Below, piece by piece: positions 9,670-18,114 of a DNA stretch of 64,000 bases. Source of the stretch: Microbaculum marinisediminis (lineage in GTDB: Bacteria > Pseudomonadota > Alphaproteobacteria > Rhizobiales > Tepidamorphaceae); assembly GCF_025397915.1 (NCBI RefSeq), contig NZ_JALIDZ010000005.1, positions 310,001 through 374,000 of the forward strand, given 5' to 3'. A program made the position numbers and the translations under genes. The notes under the pieces were generated by a model. The model did not search any database. It saw nothing but the letters and a program-made list of their open reading frames with translations, and was not told the DNA's origin. Within the stretch, counting starts at the first letter, position 1, and the number at the start of each line of letters is the position of its first letter.

Positions 9670-10290
9670 ATGGGTTTCTATGTCGACAGGTTCGCGCCGC
9701 GGCTGACGCATCTGTGCTGCGGCAGCCGCCGGATCGCCGAGCAGCGCGGGCTGATCGTGCCGCAGGCCGAGGGCGTCGTCGTCGAGATCGGCTTCGGCTC
9801 CGGCCACAATCTCGGCTTCTATCGCAAGGGCAAGGTGACGCAGGTCGTCGGCGTGGAGCCGAATGCCGGCATGCTGCGGCTGGCCGACAGGAACCTGGCC
9901 GCCGCGCCCGTACCCGTCGAGTTTCACCAGGGGGTCGCCGAGGACCTGCCGCTGGAGACCCATTCGGCCGACACCGCCGTGCTGACCTACACGCTGTGCT
10001 CCGTCGCCGAGCCGGCGCGGGCGCTGTCCGAACTGAGGCGCGTGCTGAAGCCGTCGGGAAAGCTGCTGTTGCTGGAGCACGGTCGCTCGGACGAGCCCGG
10101 CGTGGCGCGCTGGCAAGACCGGCTCGATCCGTTCTGGACCGTCTGCGCCGCGGGCTGCCACCTCAACCGGCCGACCCGCCAGGCGGTGGAGGCGGCGGGC
10201 TTTTCGATCGAACAGCTCGACACCTTCTACCTGCGCGGCGCCCCGCACGTCCTCGGCTTCCATTCCCGCGGGATCGCCGTGCCGCGCTGA
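9670..10290 (+). CDS. Class I SAM-dependent methyltransferase
   Basis: 206 residues. A Methyltransf_11-type Rossmann fold with motif I VEIGFGSGHN (residues 38-47), an acidic residue at the end of strand 2 (VVGVEPN), and post-motif AVLTYTLCSVAEPARALSEL followed by RVLKPSGKLLLLEHG. The RPTRQAVEAAGF segment near the C-terminus resembles METTL7/UbiE-like enzymes acting on small hydrophobic or thiol substrates. No signal peptide. It is divergent from the PuuA-like gene. The substrate is unknown. Confidence 0.88.
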   Translation: MGFYVDRFAPRLTHLCCGSRRIAEQRGLIVPQAEGVVVEIGFGSGHNLGFYRKGKVTQVVGVEPNAGMLRLADRNLAAAPVPVEFHQGVAEDLPLETHSADTAVLTYTLCSVAEPARALSELRRVLKPSGKLLLLEHGRSDEPGVARWQDRLDPFWTVCAAGCHLNRPTRQAVEAAGFSIEQLDTFYLRGAPHVLGFHSRGIAVPR

Positions 10291-10367
10291 GGCGGGTGGC
10301 CGGGCTGTGGCGCTGGCCGGCCCCGCTTGCCGCATCGCGGGCTGCCCGCGCCGAAGGGCCGAATGGG

Positions 10368-10455
10368 TCCCGGATCAGGTCCGGGAACGGGGCTGTTCGC
10401 GGGGCACGCCCGCGCGCCCGATCACAGGCCGCGTGCTCCGGGCTTGACCCGGAGC
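10368..10455. repeat. Composite palindrome, upstream copy (flanks lrp gene)
   Basis: Two hairpins in the 315-base gap upstream of the first Lrp gene: TCCCGGA arms with loop TCAGG at 10368-10386, and GCTCCGGG arms with loop CTTGA at 10435-10455. The left arms are 67 bases apart. The same pair with the same spacing recurs downstream of the lrp gene at 11151-11238. No coding sequence is visible in this gap; the lrp operator region occupies its 3' end. Confidence 0.8.
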
Positions 10456-10546
10456 CCAGGGGCGGGTGCCGACGGTGTACCCGGTCTGCACCCGTCCTCT
10501 GGACAAGAGCGATGGAAATCTACTATTAGGCTCGCACTGAAATAAG

Positions 10547-10594
10547 TTTCCAATAATTCGCATCGCTGAATGTGATATTGGAAAATAATTCCAA
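10547..10594 (+). promoter_or_regulatory. Putative Lrp operator array upstream of lrp gene
   Basis: AT-rich island just upstream of the Lrp/AsnC gene at 10606. TTTCCAATA at 10547-10555 is perfectly inverted as TATTGGAAA at 10576-10584. The latter overlaps a second inverted repeat, TTGGAA (10578-10583), five bases, TTCCAA (10589-10594). So three TTGGAA/TTCCAA half sites sit within 48 bases. Symmetric AT-rich sites next to an Lrp-family gene are typical autoregulatory operators; this assignment is inferred. Confidence 0.65.
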
Positions 10595-10605
10595 AGGCGC
10601 CGCCC

Positions 10606-11082
10606 ATGCTCGACCGTATCGACCGCAAGATCCTGGCCGTCCTGCAGGAGGACTGCACCATGCCCGTCGCCGAGATCGGCAAGCGGGTGGGCCTGTCGAC
10701 GACGCCATGCTGGCGGCGCATCCAGAAGCTGGAGGAGGAGGGCGTCATCCAGAAGCGGGTGGCGCTGGTCGATCCCAAAAAGGTGCGCGCCGGCGTCACC
10801 GTTTTCGTGGCGATCCGCACCAACCAGCACGCCGAGGAGTGGCTGGGGACGTTCGCCGACGCCGTCACCGACCTGCCGGAGGTGGTCGAGTTCTACCGGA
10901 TGAGCGGCGACGTCGACTATCTGCTGCGCGTCGTCGTGCCCGACATCGAGCACTACGACATCTTCTACAAGAAGCTGATTTCGCGCGTGGCGCTGACCGA
11001 CGTGTCGTCGAGCTTCGCCATGGAGCAGATCAAGTTTACCACCGCGCTGCCGCTGGAGTTCGCCGCCGAGGACGGGCGGTAG
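10606..11082 (+). CDS. Lrp/AsnC family transcriptional regulator
   Basis: 158 residues. N-terminal winged HTH (LDRIDRKILAVLQEDCT, VAEIGKRVGLSTTPCWRRIQ, LEEEGVIQKRVALVDPKKV) followed by a RAM ligand-binding domain (VTVFVAIRTNQHAEEW, VVEFYRMSGDVDYLLRVVV). Members sense amino acids as octamers or dimers. It appears monocistronic, flanked on both sides by the same composite palindrome. Upstream half sites (10547-10594) suggest autoregulation. The effector and targets are not evident from the flanking genes. Confidence 0.93.
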   Translation: MLDRIDRKILAVLQEDCTMPVAEIGKRVGLSTTPCWRRIQKLEEEGVIQKRVALVDPKKVRAGVTVFVAIRTNQHAEEWLGTFADAVTDLPEVVEFYRMSGDVDYLLRVVVPDIEHYDIFYKKLISRVALTDVSSSFAMEQIKFTTALPLEFAAEDGR

Positions 11083-11150
11083 CGCGCGCCGGGATTCCGG
11101 AGACGCTCGGTCCGGCGGCACGGCCGTGGCTGATAGCAAGGCCGCATGGG

Positions 11151-11349
11151 TCCCGGATCACGTCCGGGACACGCGTTTGTTAGATTGGCACGGCCGTGCC
11201 CTAAACCAAGTCCGCGTGCTCCGGGCTCGACCCGGAGCCCATTTCGCGGTTCCCGGATCGCACCGCCGTTCCGTTCTGTACGTCATGCCCGGGCGTGACC
11301 CGGGCATCTGGTGCCACACGCCTGAGATTGCCGGGTCAGGCCCGGCAAT
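11151..11349. repeat. Composite palindrome, downstream copy, plus two more hairpins
   Basis: The 340-base gap after the lrp gene holds four hairpins and no gene: 11151-11169 (TCCCGGA arms, loop TCACG); 11218-11238 (GCTCCGGG arms, loop CTCGA); 11285-11307 (ATGCCCGGG arms, loop CGTGA); 11327-11349 (ATTGCCGGG arms, loop TCAGG). The first two repeat the upstream copy, again with 67 bases between left arms. All loops fit CNYGA or its complement. These may terminate transcription of lrp and of the convergent dehydrogenase gene. Confidence 0.8.
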
Positions 11350-11422
11350 GACGTAAAGAGGGGCTGCCGGAGCGGGTTGCCGTATTGGTCGCAATGCCGC
11401 GCCGGATCGAGGCGGCGTCCGG

Positions 11423-12292
11423 CTATTTCTGCAGGCGGGCGATCAGGCTCGAGGTGTCCCAGCGGTTGCCGTCCATGGCCTGGACGTCGGAATAGAACTG
11501 GTCGACCAGCGCGGTGACGGGCAGGTGGGCGCCGTTGCCGCGGGCCTCCTCGAGGCAGATCGACAGGTCCTTGCGCATCCAGTCGACGGCGAAGCCGAAA
11601 TCGAACTTGCCGGCGGCCATGGTCGACCAGCGGTTCTCCATCTGCCACGACTGGGCCGCGCCCTTGGAGATCACCGCGATCACCTTGGCGACGTCGAGGC
11701 CGGACACCATCGCCATGTGGATGCCCTCGGACAGGCCCTGCACGAGGCCGGCGATGCAGATCTGGTTGACCATCTTGGTGAGCTGGCCGGCGCCGGCCTC
11801 GCCCATCAGGCCGACCATCTTGGCGTAGGCCTGGATCACCGGCTCGGCCTTGTCGAACACCGCCTGGTCGCCGCCGACCATCACGGTGAGCTGGCCGTTC
11901 TCGGCGCCGGCCTGGCCGCCGGAGACCGGTGCGTCGAGGAAGCCGAAGCCCTTCGATACGGCGATCTCGTAGAGCTCGCGGGCGACGGTGGCGGAGGCGG
12001 TGGTGTTGTCGATGAAGACCGCGCCGTCCTTCATGCCGTGGAAGGCGCCGTCGGGGCCGGTGGTGACGGCGCGCAGGTCGTCGTCGTTGCCGACGCAGCA
12101 GAAGACGAAGTCGCAGCCCTCGGCGGCCGCCTTCGGGGTCGGGGCGGCGGTGCCGCCATGCTCCGCGACCCATTGCTCGGCCTTGGCGGCGGTGCGGTTG
12201 TAGACGGTCACGTCGTGGCCGCCCTTGGCCTTCAGGTGTCCGGCCATCGGATAGCCCATCACGCCCAGGCCGATGAATGCCACTTTCGCCAT
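11423..12292 (-). CDS. NAD(P)-dependent beta-hydroxyacid dehydrogenase (HIBADH family)
   Basis: 289 residues. N-terminal Rossmann domain with VAFIGLGVMGYPMAGHL, the substrate loop DAPVSGGQAGAENGQLTVMV, and the catalytic-lysine helix region LTKMVNQICIAGLVQGLSEG. It belongs to the 3-hydroxyisobutyrate / tartronate-semialdehyde / glyoxylate reductase superfamily, oxidising or reducing a beta-hydroxyacid. The ATG at 12292 is supported by GGGAG about 8 bases upstream; the longer in-frame extension lacks family similarity. The exact substrate is undetermined. It is divergent from adenine deaminase. Confidence 0.88.
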   Translation of the reverse strand: MAKVAFIGLGVMGYPMAGHLKAKGGHDVTVYNRTAAKAEQWVAEHGGTAAPTPKAAAEGCDFVFCCVGNDDDLRAVTTGPDGAFHGMKDGAVFIDNTTASATVARELYEIAVSKGFGFLDAPVSGGQAGAENGQLTVMVGGDQAVFDKAEPVIQAYAKMVGLMGEAGAGQLTKMVNQICIAGLVQGLSEGIHMAMVSGLDVAKVIAVISKGAAQSWQMENRWSTMAAGKFDFGFAVDWMRKDLSICLEEARGNGAHLPVTALVDQFYSDVQAMDGNRWDTSSLIARLQK

Positions 12293-12453
12293 GTCGTTGC
12301 TCCCTGTCCCCGTGCGATGCATACGTTGCGCCGCGTTGTAGCCGATCGGCGCCTTGGTGTCAGCGATAGCCGAACTGGTTATCGCATCGCGCGCAATTCG
12401 ACTAGGATCGGACCGGCAAAACAATTGTGAGGGAACCGGATGCGGAGGCCGAC

Positions 12454-14247
12454 ATGACGGGAATTAGGCCCTGGAGCGCGGTTGCGGCGCGGCTCGTCGA
12501 TGTGGCGACCGGCAAGACGCCGGCCGACCTGGTGGTGCGCGGCGGGCGTTGGGTGAACGTGCATTCGCGCGAGGTGATCGCGGCAACGGACGTCGCCATC
12601 GCCGCTGGCCGCTTCGCCTATGTCGGTCCGGACGCGCGCCACACGGTGGGCGAGGGGACGCGGGTGATCGAGGCGGACGGGGCCTACATGGTGCCCGGCC
12701 TGTGCGACGGGCACATGCATGTGGAAAGCGGCATGGTGACGGTCACCGAGTTCGTCCGCGCCGTGCTGCCGCACGGCACCACCTCGATGTTCGTCGATCC
12801 GCACGAGATCGCCAACGTGCTCGGCCTCAAGGGCGTCAAGCTGATGCATGACGAGGCGATGGCGATGCCGTCGAACGTGTTCGTGCAGATGCCGAGCTGC
12901 GTGCCGAGCGCGCCGGGCCTGGAGACGGCCGGGGCGGAGCTGGGGCCTGAGGACGTCGCCGAGGCGATGGCGTGGCCGAACATCATCGGGCTCGGCGAGG
13001 TGATGAACTTTCCCGGTGTCGCCAGCGGCGACGAGACCATGCTGGGCGAGATCGCCGCGACCATGGGCGCGGGCAAGACGGTGGGCGGCCATTTCGCCTC
13101 GCCGGACCTGGGCGCGCTGTTCCACGGCTATGTCGCCGGCGGGCCGGCCGACGACCACGAGGGCACCCGGCTGGAGGACGCGGTCGCGCGCGTGCGCCAG
13201 GGCATGCGGGCGATGCTGCGGCTCGGCTCGGCCTGGTACGACGTCGCCGCGCAGATCAAGGCGGTGACCGAGATGGGCCTCGATCCGCGCAACTTCATCC
13301 TGTGCACCGACGACAGCCATTCCGGCACGATCGTCAACGAGGGACACATGAACCGGGTGGTGCGGCACGCGATCGCGCAGGGCTGCAACCCGCTGGTGGC
13401 GATCCAGATGGCGACCATCAACACCGCCAGCCATTTCGGCCTGGAACGCGAACTCGGCGCGATCGCGCCGGGCCGGCGCGCCGACATGATCCTGACCTCG
13501 GACCTGCCGAGCCTGCCGGTGGAGACCGTCATCGCGCGCGGCCAGGTGGTGGCGGAGGGCGGTTCGCTGACGATCGACATTCCGGCCTACGACTATCCGG
13601 ATTTCGCCCGCGACACGGTGAAGCTCGGCCGTACGCTGACGGCGGCGGACTTCGACATCCCGGCACCGGAGGGGGCGTCGGAGGTGACGGCGCGGGTCAT
13701 CGGCGTGATCGAGAACCAGGCGCCGACAAAGGCGCTGGAACGGACGCTGAAGGTCGAGAACGGTCTGGTCATCGGCGATGGGGCGCAGGACGTCTGCCAG
13801 ATCGCGCTGGTCGAGCGGCACCGGAGGACCGGGGCGGTCACCAACGGCTTCGTCTCCGGCTTCGGCTATACCGTGCCCTGCGCCGTGGCGAGCACGGTGG
13901 CGCACGACAGCCACCACATGATCGTGGTCGGCACCGACAAGGCCGACATGGCGCTGGCGGCCAATCGCGCGGCGGAGGTCGGCGGCGGCATCGTCGTCGT
14001 CGCCGGCGGCAGGGAGCTGGCGCTGGTCGAGCTGCCGATCGCCGGCCTGATGTCGAACGAGCGCGCCGAGGTCGTCGCGGCCAAGGCCGAGGCCATGGTC
14101 GCGGCGATGCGGGCGTGCGGCTGCACCCTCAACAACGCCTACATGCAGCACTCGCTGCTGGCGCTGGTGGTGATCCCCGAGCTCCGGATCTCCGACAAGG
14201 GGCTGGTCGATGTCACCGCGTTCGAGATGACCGACCTGTTCGTGTGA
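12454..14247 (+). CDS. ade: Adenine deaminase
   Basis: 597 residues. Hydrolyses adenine to hypoxanthine and ammonia for purine salvage. Amidohydrolase metal motif DGHMHVESGM near residue 90, then the family block HGTTSMFVDPHEIANVLGLK, a late CTDDSHSG aspartate region, and a C-terminal domain with STVAHDSHHMIVVGTD and LPIAGLMSNERAE. This C-terminal domain separates AdeC-type enzymes from other amidohydrolases. The ATG at 12454 has GGAGG 6 bases upstream and is preferred over an upstream GTG at 12427. Convergent with the ABC permease genes. Confidence 0.93.
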   Translation: MTGIRPWSAVAARLVDVATGKTPADLVVRGGRWVNVHSREVIAATDVAIAAGRFAYVGPDARHTVGEGTRVIEADGAYMVPGLCDGHMHVESGMVTVTEFVRAVLPHGTTSMFVDPHEIANVLGLKGVKLMHDEAMAMPSNVFVQMPSCVPSAPGLETAGAELGPEDVAEAMAWPNIIGLGEVMNFPGVASGDETMLGEIAATMGAGKTVGGHFASPDLGALFHGYVAGGPADDHEGTRLEDAVARVRQGMRAMLRLGSAWYDVAAQIKAVTEMGLDPRNFILCTDDSHSGTIVNEGHMNRVVRHAIAQGCNPLVAIQMATINTASHFGLERELGAIAPGRRADMILTSDLPSLPVETVIARGQVVAEGGSLTIDIPAYDYPDFARDTVKLGRTLTAADFDIPAPEGASEVTARVIGVIENQAPTKALERTLKVENGLVIGDGAQDVCQIALVERHRRTGAVTNGFVSGFGYTVPCAVASTVAHDSHHMIVVGTDKADMALAANRAAEVGGGIVVVAGGRELALVELPIAGLMSNERAEVVAAKAEAMVAAMRACGCTLNNAYMQHSLLALVVIPELRISDKGLVDVTAFEMTDLFV

Positions 14248-14351
14248 GGTCGTTTCGGAAAGGCGAAACCCGAGGCGGCGGAATCGCTTGCGGCGCGGCC
14301 CTGGTGCGTTGAATCAAGCGCTGACCACGTGTGGGCCGCGGCGCCGCCGCC

Positions 14352-15044
14352 TCAGGACGCCATCCGCAGATGGCGCGTCAGGCGGCGTTCCAGCCTGTCC
14401 CAGACCCGGCGCAGCGTCTCGACGATGATGAGATAAAGGATCGCCGCCCACAGGTAGACCTGGAAGTCGAAGGAGCGGGCGAAGGCGAGGCGGGTGGTGC
14501 CCATCAGGTCGAAGACGGTGATGACGCTGGCGATCGCCGATCCCTTGATCATCAGGATGATCTCGTTGCCCAGCGGGCGCAGCGCGACGATGTAGGCCTG
14601 CGGCAGGATCACCTTCCAGTAGATGGCTGGCATCCGCATGCCCATGGTCAGCGCCGCCTCGCTCTGGCCGCGCGGCACCGACAGGATGGCGCCGCGCAGG
14701 ATCTCGGCCTGATAGGCGGCGGTGTTCAGCGTGAAGGTGAAGATCGCGCAGTTGAAGGCATCGCGGAAGAACCACCACAGACCGACCGATTCCAGCGACG
14801 GGCGGAACTGGCCGGCGCCGTAGTAGACCAGGAACACCTGGGCGAGCAGCGGCGTGCCGCGGAAGAAGTAGACGTAGCAGAAGCTGGCCGCGTTGAGGGC
14901 GCGGGATTTCGCGATGCGGGCGAGCGCGACGGGAAAGGCGAGGAGGCCGCCGAGCACGATCGAGATGACGACCAGCTCGATCGTGACGAGGAGGCCGTCG
15001 AGCATGCGCGGGCCGTAGCGGGCCATGAGGTCGAAGTCGATCAT
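14352..15044 (-). CDS. Polar amino-acid ABC transporter permease (HisM/ArtM type)
   Basis: 230 residues, inner-membrane subunit with about five transmembrane segments. HisMQ-type landmarks: MLDGLLVTIELVVISIVLGG at the N-terminus, YVYFFRGTPLLAQVFLVYYG, and the cytoplasmic EAA loop AAYQAEILRGAILSVPRGQS ending in the permease Gly. The true start is the ATG at 15044 (MIDFDLMARYG), overlapping the upstream permease stop by ATGA. Works as a heterodimer with the neighbouring permease. No ATP-binding subunit follows; the next gene is convergent adenine deaminase. Confidence 0.93.
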   Translation of the reverse strand: MIDFDLMARYGPRMLDGLLVTIELVVISIVLGGLLAFPVALARIAKSRALNAASFCYVYFFRGTPLLAQVFLVYYGAGQFRPSLESVGLWWFFRDAFNCAIFTFTLNTAAYQAEILRGAILSVPRGQSEAALTMGMRMPAIYWKVILPQAYIVALRPLGNEIILMIKGSAIASVITVFDLMGTTRLAFARSFDFQVYLWAAILYLIIVETLRRVWDRLERRLTRHLRMAS

Positions 15045-15757
15045 GCCGCTCTCGTCTCCCCGCGCGCGGCGCGGCGCTCGATCCAGGTGATGCCGAAGCT
15101 CGAGATGATCGAGAACAGCAGGTAGATGGAGCAGGCGACCGCGTAGAAGAAGAACGGCTCCTTGGTCGCGCCGACGACGACGTTGGTCATGCGCAGCAGG
15201 TCGTTGAGCGCGATCACGGAGACGAGCGAGGTGTCCTTGAGGAGCACCAGCCACAGATTGGCGATGCCGGGTAGGGCATAGCGCCACAACTGCGGGAAAA
15301 TGACGAGGCGGAGCGTCTGGAACCGGTTGAGCCCGAGCGCATGGGCGCCCTCGATCTGGCCCTTGGAGATCGCCCGGAGGGCGGCGAGGAAGACCTCGCT
15401 GGAAAAGGCGGCGAAGACGACGCCGAGCGCCACCATGCCGGCGACGAAGCCGTTCACCTCGACATAGGCGTCGGTGAACAGGCCGATGACCTTCTGCAGC
15501 AGGATCTGGCCGCCGTAATAGATGATGAACAGCGTCAGCAGCTCGGGCAGGCCGCGGAACACGGTGGTGAAGGCGCCGCCGAGGGCCTGCAGCACGCGCG
15601 AGTCCGAGTTGCGCGCCAGCGCCACCAGGAACCCGATCACGAGGCCGAACGGCAAGGTGGCGACCGCCAGCCGGATCGTCAGCCAGGCGCCGGCCATGAT
15701 CTCGTCGCCCCATCCCTCGGGGCCCGGCTGAAGAAGCTGGAAAAGGTCCGTCATCAC
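15041..15757 (-). CDS. Polar amino-acid ABC transporter permease (HisQ type)
   Basis: 238 residues, integral membrane permease. Landmarks: WGDEIMAGAWLTIRLAVATL near the N-terminus, VFRGLPELLTLFIIYYGGQI, and the EAA loop SSEVFLAALRAISKGQIEGA followed by ALGLNRFQTLRLVIFPQLWR. Pairs with the downstream permease, with which it shares an ATGA overlap. It lies 94 bases downstream of the binding-protein gene, across a hairpin that may lower permease expression relative to the binding protein. Confidence 0.93.
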   Translation of the reverse strand: MMTDLFQLLQPGPEGWGDEIMAGAWLTIRLAVATLPFGLVIGFLVALARNSDSRVLQALGGAFTTVFRGLPELLTLFIIYYGGQILLQKVIGLFTDAYVEVNGFVAGMVALGVVFAAFSSEVFLAALRAISKGQIEGAHALGLNRFQTLRLVIFPQLWRYALPGIANLWLVLLKDTSLVSVIALNDLLRMTNVVVGATKEPFFFYAVACSIYLLFSIISSFGITWIERRAARGETRAA

Positions 15758-15792
15758 CCCCCGTCCAAACGCCTGGTCCCCAGGACGAACAA

Positions 15793-15819
15793 GCCCCGGC
15801 GACGCTGGGCGCCGCCGGG
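15793..15819 (-). terminator. Intercistronic hairpin between binding protein and permease genes
   Basis: Inverted repeat CCCCGGCG (15793-15800) and CGCCGGGG (15812-15819) with an 11-base loop, between the binding-protein stop (15852) and the permease start (15757). No T tract follows on the minus strand. It is more likely an mRNA stabiliser or partial attenuator, which commonly sets high binding-protein to permease ratios. Confidence 0.5.
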
Positions 15820-15851
15820 GGCGGACTGGTTGTCAGGCGATCATCATGGCC

Positions 15852-16625
15852 CTAGTAGATCGAGAACGGGAAATACTTCTCGTTGATCTTCTCGTAGGTG
15901 CCGTCGGCGATGATCGCGGCCAGGGCCTCGTTCATCATCTTCTTGAGGTCCTGGTCCTCCTTGCGCAGCGCGATGCCGGCGCCGTCGCCGAAGTACCTCG
16001 GATCGGTCTCGGGCTCACCGACGAATTCGCAGCACTTGCCTTCCTCGGTGTTCTCCAGCCACTCGTACAGGACCACAGAGTCGGCCAGCACCGCGTCGAG
16101 GCGGCCGTTGGCGAGGTCCATGTTGGCCTCGTCCTGGGTGCCGTAGAGCTTCAGATCCGAGTCCGGACGCTCGCCCTCGAGGAAGTTGGCGTGGATGGTG
16201 GCGGACTGGGCGCCAAGGGCCTTGCCCTTCAGGGCCTCGGCCGAGGTGTCGGTGACCGCCGACTCCTTGCGGGCGATAAAGCGGGCCGGGGTGTTGTAGT
16301 ACTTGTCGGTGAACTCGACCTGCTTCTTGCGCTCCTCGGTGATCGACATCGAGGCGACGATGGCGTCGTACTTGTTGGCGAGCAGGGCGGGAATGATGCC
16401 GTCCCAGTCCTGTGCGACGAATTCGCACTTCACCGCCATCTTGTCGCAGAGCGCCTGGGCGATCTCGATGTCGAAGCCCTGAAGCTGGTTGTTCGTGTCG
16501 TAGAAGTTGAACGGAGGATAGGCGCCCTCGGTGCCGATACGGACCGTGCTCCAATCCTTCGCTGCCGCTCCGCCGGCAAAGACAAGTGCCGTGGCTGCAA
16601 CGGCCAGACGCAGGAATTGACGCAT
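15852..16625 (-). CDS. Periplasmic amino-acid binding protein of ABC transporter
   Basis: 257 residues with a signal peptide (FLRLAVAATALVFAGGAAA, cleavage near AAAK). Family-3 solute-binding fold: VRIGTEGAYPPFNFYD, GFDIEIAQALCDKM, DWDGIIPALLANKYDAIVAS and MSITEERKKQVEFTDKYY. This pattern is that of Lys/Arg/Orn/His and octopine/nopaline binding proteins. A CC pair late in the protein is unusual. The start at 16625 has GGGGA upstream. It delivers ligand to the HisQ/HisM-like permeases encoded downstream. Confidence 0.93.
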   Translation of the reverse strand: MRQFLRLAVAATALVFAGGAAAKDWSTVRIGTEGAYPPFNFYDTNNQLQGFDIEIAQALCDKMAVKCEFVAQDWDGIIPALLANKYDAIVASMSITEERKKQVEFTDKYYNTPARFIARKESAVTDTSAEALKGKALGAQSATIHANFLEGERPDSDLKLYGTQDEANMDLANGRLDAVLADSVVLYEWLENTEEGKCCEFVGEPETDPRYFGDGAGIALRKEDQDLKKMMNEALAAIIADGTYEKINEKYFPFSIY

Positions 16626-16857
16626 AGTGTTCCCCTGTTGGTTGTTGGTGCGTTTCCAGTATGTCCATCCGCCCGGTCGGGCGGTTACTGTCATCTTCCC
16701 ACTATTCTTCCCGCCCGCGCAACAGGCTTGGGTCCGACAGGGCCTGTCCGTCTAAACCCTTCGATGGAACATCGAAAGTAACGGTTCAACACGGCGTCGC
16801 CGCCGTGCTAATGTCGCTTCGCACCTGCAAAAAATGCGGATTCTTGGGGATTCCGGA

Positions 16858-17841
16858 ATGGATTTTCGCCGTCGACAGCTCTTGAAGGCCGGTTTCGCCG
16901 CGGGCGCGGCCTTGGCCGGCTCCGCGCTCGGAGCCGGCAGGAGCGAGGCCGCCCAGCCGAAGGCGGCCCGGCAGGTGCCCGGAATCTACCGCATCGCCGT
17001 TGGCGATATCATCGTCACCGCGATCCTGGACGGCTATGTGAACCTGGGGACGAACATGTTCCCCGACGCCACGCCCGACGAGGTGGAGCGGCTGCAGCGC
17101 GCGAGTTTCGCGCCGACCGGCGACACCGTGCGCGCCTCGGTCAACTGCTTCGTGGTCAATACCGGCGACAAGCTGGCGATCATCGATGCCGGCGGCCGCG
17201 ATTTCCTTGGCCCGACCATGGGCGACATGCCGCGCGGACTGGCCGCCGCCGGCATCGATCCCGCCAATGTCGACGTGGTGATCGCCACGCACATGCATCC
17301 CGACCATATCGGCGGGATCGCCACGAAAAACGGGGCGGCGGCGTTCGCCAACGCGCAGCTCGTCGTCTGCGGCGACGACTGGGATTTCTGGATGAGCCCG
17401 GACAATCTCAACAACGCCGCCGAGGTGGCGAAGCCGTTCTTCCACGCCGCGCAGGCGGCCGCCACGCCCTATGCCAAGACCGTTCGCAAGATCGGCCCGG
17501 ACGAGGAAGTGATCCCCGGCATCCGCTCGGTGCCGCTGCCCGGACACACGCCGGGCCACACCGGCTACATGGTGTCGTCGGGCAACGATACGCTGTTCGT
17601 CTGGGGCGACATCGTCCATTCGCCGATGCTGCAGTTCCCGCATCCCAACTGGTCGATCGCGCTGGATACCTCGCCGCAGAAGGCGATCATGACCCGGCGC
17701 AAGGCGTTCGACATGGCGGTGACCGACCGGTTGCTGGTCGCCGGCATGCATCTGCCCTATCCGGGCATCGGCCACGTGGTGCGCAGCAACGGGTTCCGTT
17801 TCGTTCCCGCCGACTGGGTCTACACGCTCCAGGCGCCCTGA
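16858..17841 (+). CDS. Tat-exported metallo-beta-lactamase-fold hydrolase
   Basis: 327 residues. N-terminal twin-arginine signal (MDFRRRQLLKAGFAAGAALA), so it is exported folded to the periplasm. The zinc motif H145-x-H147-x-D149-H150 is in THMHPDHIGG; further ligands are likely in LPGHTPGHTGY and WGDIVHSP. The starting ATG at 16858 sits directly before the Tat motif. The sequence resembles AHL-lactonase/quorum-quenching-like and other small-molecule MBL hydrolases, but the substrate cannot be read. Monocistronic; divergent from the ABC transporter. Confidence 0.9.
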   Translation: MDFRRRQLLKAGFAAGAALAGSALGAGRSEAAQPKAARQVPGIYRIAVGDIIVTAILDGYVNLGTNMFPDATPDEVERLQRASFAPTGDTVRASVNCFVVNTGDKLAIIDAGGRDFLGPTMGDMPRGLAAAGIDPANVDVVIATHMHPDHIGGIATKNGAAAFANAQLVVCGDDWDFWMSPDNLNNAAEVAKPFFHAAQAAATPYAKTVRKIGPDEEVIPGIRSVPLPGHTPGHTGYMVSSGNDTLFVWGDIVHSPMLQFPHPNWSIALDTSPQKAIMTRRKAFDMAVTDRLLVAGMHLPYPGIGHVVRSNGFRFVPADWVYTLQAP

Positions 17842-18071
17842 GCCGGGTTCCTCTGAAGACTTATCTTTCGCGGCCGTTTGCAGCGGCTCCGGAGGCAGCG
17901 TCTCCGGGTCGCGGGCGGCCGTCCGGCGTTCACGCCGGCGTTTCTCGCCGGTGGCCGTGGTCCTGACCCCGCCCATCCTGTCCCGCTTGTCCTATCAATC
18001 GACGATCCGGCATTTTTCCGGAGCCTTACACGAGGTTTCGGTGGGTTTCCGAATTTTGCGATGTAATCGGG

Positions 18072-18109
18072 ATATAATATTGATAAATGCGAATACAGCA
18101 GTATTATAT
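18072..18109 (+). promoter_or_regulatory. Putative operator upstream of lrp-lysE operon
   Basis: Strongly AT-rich inverted repeat in a GC-rich genome: ATATAATATTG (18072-18082) and CAGTATTATAT (18099-18109), matching at 10 of 11 positions around a 16-base spacer. It ends five bases before the ATG of the Lrp/AsnC gene, so bound regulator would cover the ribosome site and probably the promoter. The remaining gap (17842-18071) shows only small GC hairpins. Confidence 0.65.
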
Positions 18110-18114
18110 CCGGC

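Noticed and set aside
12379-14151. 590-codon minus-strand open frame inside adenine deaminase
   Set aside because: Antisense to a gene with clear catalytic motifs; composition typical of a complement-frame artefact.
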